This document shows, in pieces, positions 62,468-64,000 of a stretch of 64,000 bases of DNA. The DNA comes from CBDAMZ01 sp965197375 (GTDB lineage: Bacteria > Acidobacteriota > Vicinamibacteria > Vicinamibacterales > UBA8438). The first letter of the stretch is position 1, and each line of letters starts with the position of its first letter. A model generated the notes under the pieces. The model did no database searches, was not told the DNA's origin, and saw nothing but the letters and a program-made list of their open reading frames with translations. Both the position numbers and the translations under genes were made by a program. Location: contig CBDAMZ010000006.1 of the NCBI GenBank assembly GCA_965197375.1, positions 1 through 64,000 of the forward strand, read 5' to 3'.

Positions 62468-62728
62468 ATGACGGATATCGATTTCCACCCGACATCATCA
62501 GCCACGCGTGACCTGCCCCCAGTGGTCGTACCAGTTCTTATGAGAGAGCTGGGCCTGGCGCAGCAGGGCCGCTATCCGTCAGTTGCCGTCGACCGCCTCT
62601 ACCGGCGTGAACGCTTCACGTCTGAGCGTGAGCGCGTCGAGTACCTGGTCACCCTCTATGAGCGCCTGCGGGCGCCACTGGCTTCCGTGGCCGCTGCGAA
62701 GCCCAGACGCAGGCGCCGAAGGAAATGA
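62468..62728 (+). CDS. Small hypothetical protein
   Basis: An 86-residue protein, MTDIDFHPTSSATRDLPPVV then VPVLMRELGLAQQGRYPSVA and ERFTSERERVEYLVTLYERL, ending in a run of arginines and lysines. I do not recognise a family. The basic tail could bind nucleic acid. It is 9 bases before the next ORF and likely co-transcribed with it. It may belong to the defence island. Confidence 0.55.
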   Translation: MTDIDFHPTSSATRDLPPVVVPVLMRELGLAQQGRYPSVAVDRLYRRERFTSERERVEYLVTLYERLRAPLASVAAAKPRRRRRRK

Positions 62729-62737
62729 GGAGTTTCT

Positions 62738-63349
62738 ATGTTGGAAATGAGCCTCGTACTGTCCGAGAAATTCACCGCAGAGGATGCCGCATCGATTCGG
62801 GCAGAGCTCGGTCGACGCCTGCAGGTCGGCAAGCCGGTGTCTCTGAGGCAGCGGTCAATCGACCCGCCATCGGTCATCCAGCTACTGGGTGAAGCCGCGG
62901 CGTGGCTGCCTTTGGTCGTCGCAGCCACCGCCTTTGCGAAGTCACTCTTCGGTACTCTCGGCAAGAAAGCGGCCGACGCAGCATGGGAGAGCGCGGCAGC
63001 GTGGAAGGAGAACAAGGACCTCGAACCGCTGGTCGATGTTGTGACGGCGCTCATTGCGGCTGCTGATCGCGTTGGTGGCACGGTGAGAATCGTGATCGGA
63101 CTCAACATTCCAGACGACTACGCCGGAACGGAGATATCGACCTATTCTCGCGATCCCATGGAGGTGGCCCGGATCCTGTCAGCCTTCGTTGTGCGCGCCG
63201 AGAAGATCGCTGCCACGGTGAAGGCTGAGATCGAAAGCGGGGATGCGCCGGCTGCTGAGTTCTTCTTGAAACTGGAGCACGATGGAAGCGTGACGATTCG
63301 TTGGTTCGCCGGGTCCGACCTCAAGAAATACGAGAAGCGCATACCTTGA
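62738..63349 (+). CDS. Hypothetical protein with a hydrophobic central helix
   Basis: A 203-residue protein. Residues 1-45 form a charged start (MLEMSLVLSEKFTAEDAASI). A hydrophobic stretch follows near 50-75 (GEAAAWLPLVVAATAFAKSL), then a mixed alpha/beta domain (VRIVIGLNIPDDYAGTEIST, FFLKLEHDGSVTIRWFAGSD). One membrane-associated helix is possible. I cannot name a family. It is 9 bases after the previous ORF. Its end overlaps, on the opposite strand, the last codons of the helicase fragment. Confidence 0.55.
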   Translation: MLEMSLVLSEKFTAEDAASIRAELGRRLQVGKPVSLRQRSIDPPSVIQLLGEAAAWLPLVVAATAFAKSLFGTLGKKAADAAWESAAAWKENKDLEPLVDVVTALIAAADRVGGTVRIVIGLNIPDDYAGTEISTYSRDPMEVARILSAFVVRAEKIAATVKAEIESGDAPAAEFFLKLEHDGSVTIRWFAGSDLKKYEKRIP

Positions 63350-63952
63350 TAGCGCGAGCCAGGGCCAAGCCGGATTCGTCGGCCAAACGTTGTTCGGCCA
63401 AACGCTGAATTGTCGCCCAGGGGCTTTCTCCGGCTTGGCGTTCGGACCGGATGTCTGCTCCCAGCTTACACACAATCGCGCGGCGGATGGAGAGTCCGCC
63501 GTACCGTTGAATCCGGCCTTCCCTCTGCTCAAGGTCCACAGGGTTCCGGCACAGGTCCCAGTGGACGATCGTGTCGCACCAAGCATGAAAGTCGAGCCCC
63601 TCTTGCCCGACGGATGTCGTCGCCAGCACGTATGGCCAGAATGGAGTGTTGAACGCCTTGCGTAGCGCGTCGGTGCGGATCCGCGGTACCTCGGTGCTCT
63701 CTGTTGCGCCCGGCTCGTGAGCATAGGCCGCTCGACCCTCGACGAACGGCATCGCAACGTGGCAGCGCAACGAAAAGGTCTCGCCGTTCTTCCGTCCTGG
63801 TGGGTGTAGGAAAAAGAGTGCCGTCTTGATGGTCAGCCCATCCCGCAGTTCGTTCGCCAGTTGCTGTTCGTGCAGGCTCCGCAGCTGGGACGTGATCCAC
63901 AGATGTTCATCGAGTACTCAAACTGTTCAAACAACCCGGTTCTGGGCGTCAC
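63321..63952 (-). pseudogene. SF2/SNF2-type helicase C-terminal part, frameshifted
   Basis: The minus strand reads TGLFEQFEYS, then one base out of frame (near 63915) DEHLWITSQLRSLHEQQLAN, FFLHPPGRKNGETFSLRCHV. The helicase motifs V and VI follow in LATTSVGQEGLDFHAWCDTI, VHWDLCRNPVDLEQREGRIQ, RYGG. The end (LALARAIKVCASRIS) departs from what I expect and may be truncated. Such helicases are common in phage-defence loci. It is convergent with the hypothetical gene at 62738. Confidence 0.72.
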
Positions 63953-64000
63953 TTACTCGCTGAGCACCCGCACAACCGCCTCTGGGTCACGGTCAATCAC
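63953..64000 (-). CDS. C-terminal end of an upstream gene, partial
   Basis: The frame open at the window edge reads VIDRDPEAVVRVLSE and stops at TAA 63953-63955, immediately followed by a GTG and the sequence TPRTGLFEQFEYS of the helicase fragment. It may be the same helicase with a stop, or the end of a neighbouring gene. Too short to name. Confidence 0.4.
   Translation of the reverse strand: MIDRDPEAVVRVLSE

Overview
The window looks like a chromosome segment of a GC-rich, Gram-negative, respiring bacterium. KDO synthesis genes (kdsA, kdsB, kdsD) and a LapB-like protein imply lipopolysaccharide. A quinol-cytochrome c reductase with a very large multiheme cytochrome and a ferredoxin-dependent 2-oxoglutarate oxidoreductase imply a respiratory metabolism. 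An Acidobacteriota (Vicinamibacteria-like) origin is my guess from gene content only; there is no rRNA or marker gene to settle it.

Bases 1-34,100 are a mostly ordinary, dense backbone. They hold the end of accC, thiE, an alanine/sodium symporter, a broken sodium:solute (SNF) symporter, folD, a minus-strand operon kdsB-pyrG-kdsA-kdsD-lapB-coaE, serA, a central-carbon cluster icd-mdh-sucC-sucD-korA-korB, ndk, dcd, a bc-type complex (Rieske, split cytochrome b, multiheme c), rpiB, an enoyl-CoA hydratase facing a CoA-transferase, and amtB. Small decayed genes (a Sir2 deacetylase, a gnd tail) sit among them.

At 34,093 an IS3-family element lies inside the first codons of amtB, and from there on the sequence is a patchwork. 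A conserved pantothenate/CoA island (coaX-panC-panB plus a DUF2520 dehydrogenase that may be the missing ketopantoate reductase) is followed by about 24 kb of insertion sequences and fragments: IS3, IS5-like (four copies, one intact), IS6-like (two types) and IS630 (two virtually identical copies in inverted orientation). This stretch also holds group II intron RNA (one ORF-less intron plus three other 3' ends), a 23-bp tandem array and an integrase stump. Cargo genes between them include czcD, an ICMT-like methyltransferase, VOC proteins, a YugP protease, a DUF3565-DUF1971 protein, an SDR, a DUF6526 protein and a pterin carbinolamine dehydratase.

Bases 58,516-64,000 are a probable defence island. 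A SIR2-domain protein is translationally coupled to a protein of about 940 residues (interrupted by one frameshift), followed by two unknown ORFs and, on the opposite strand, the C-terminal part of an SF2/SNF2-type helicase.

Many genes are broken by a single base, often in homopolymer runs. Some of these may be sequence errors rather than true decay.
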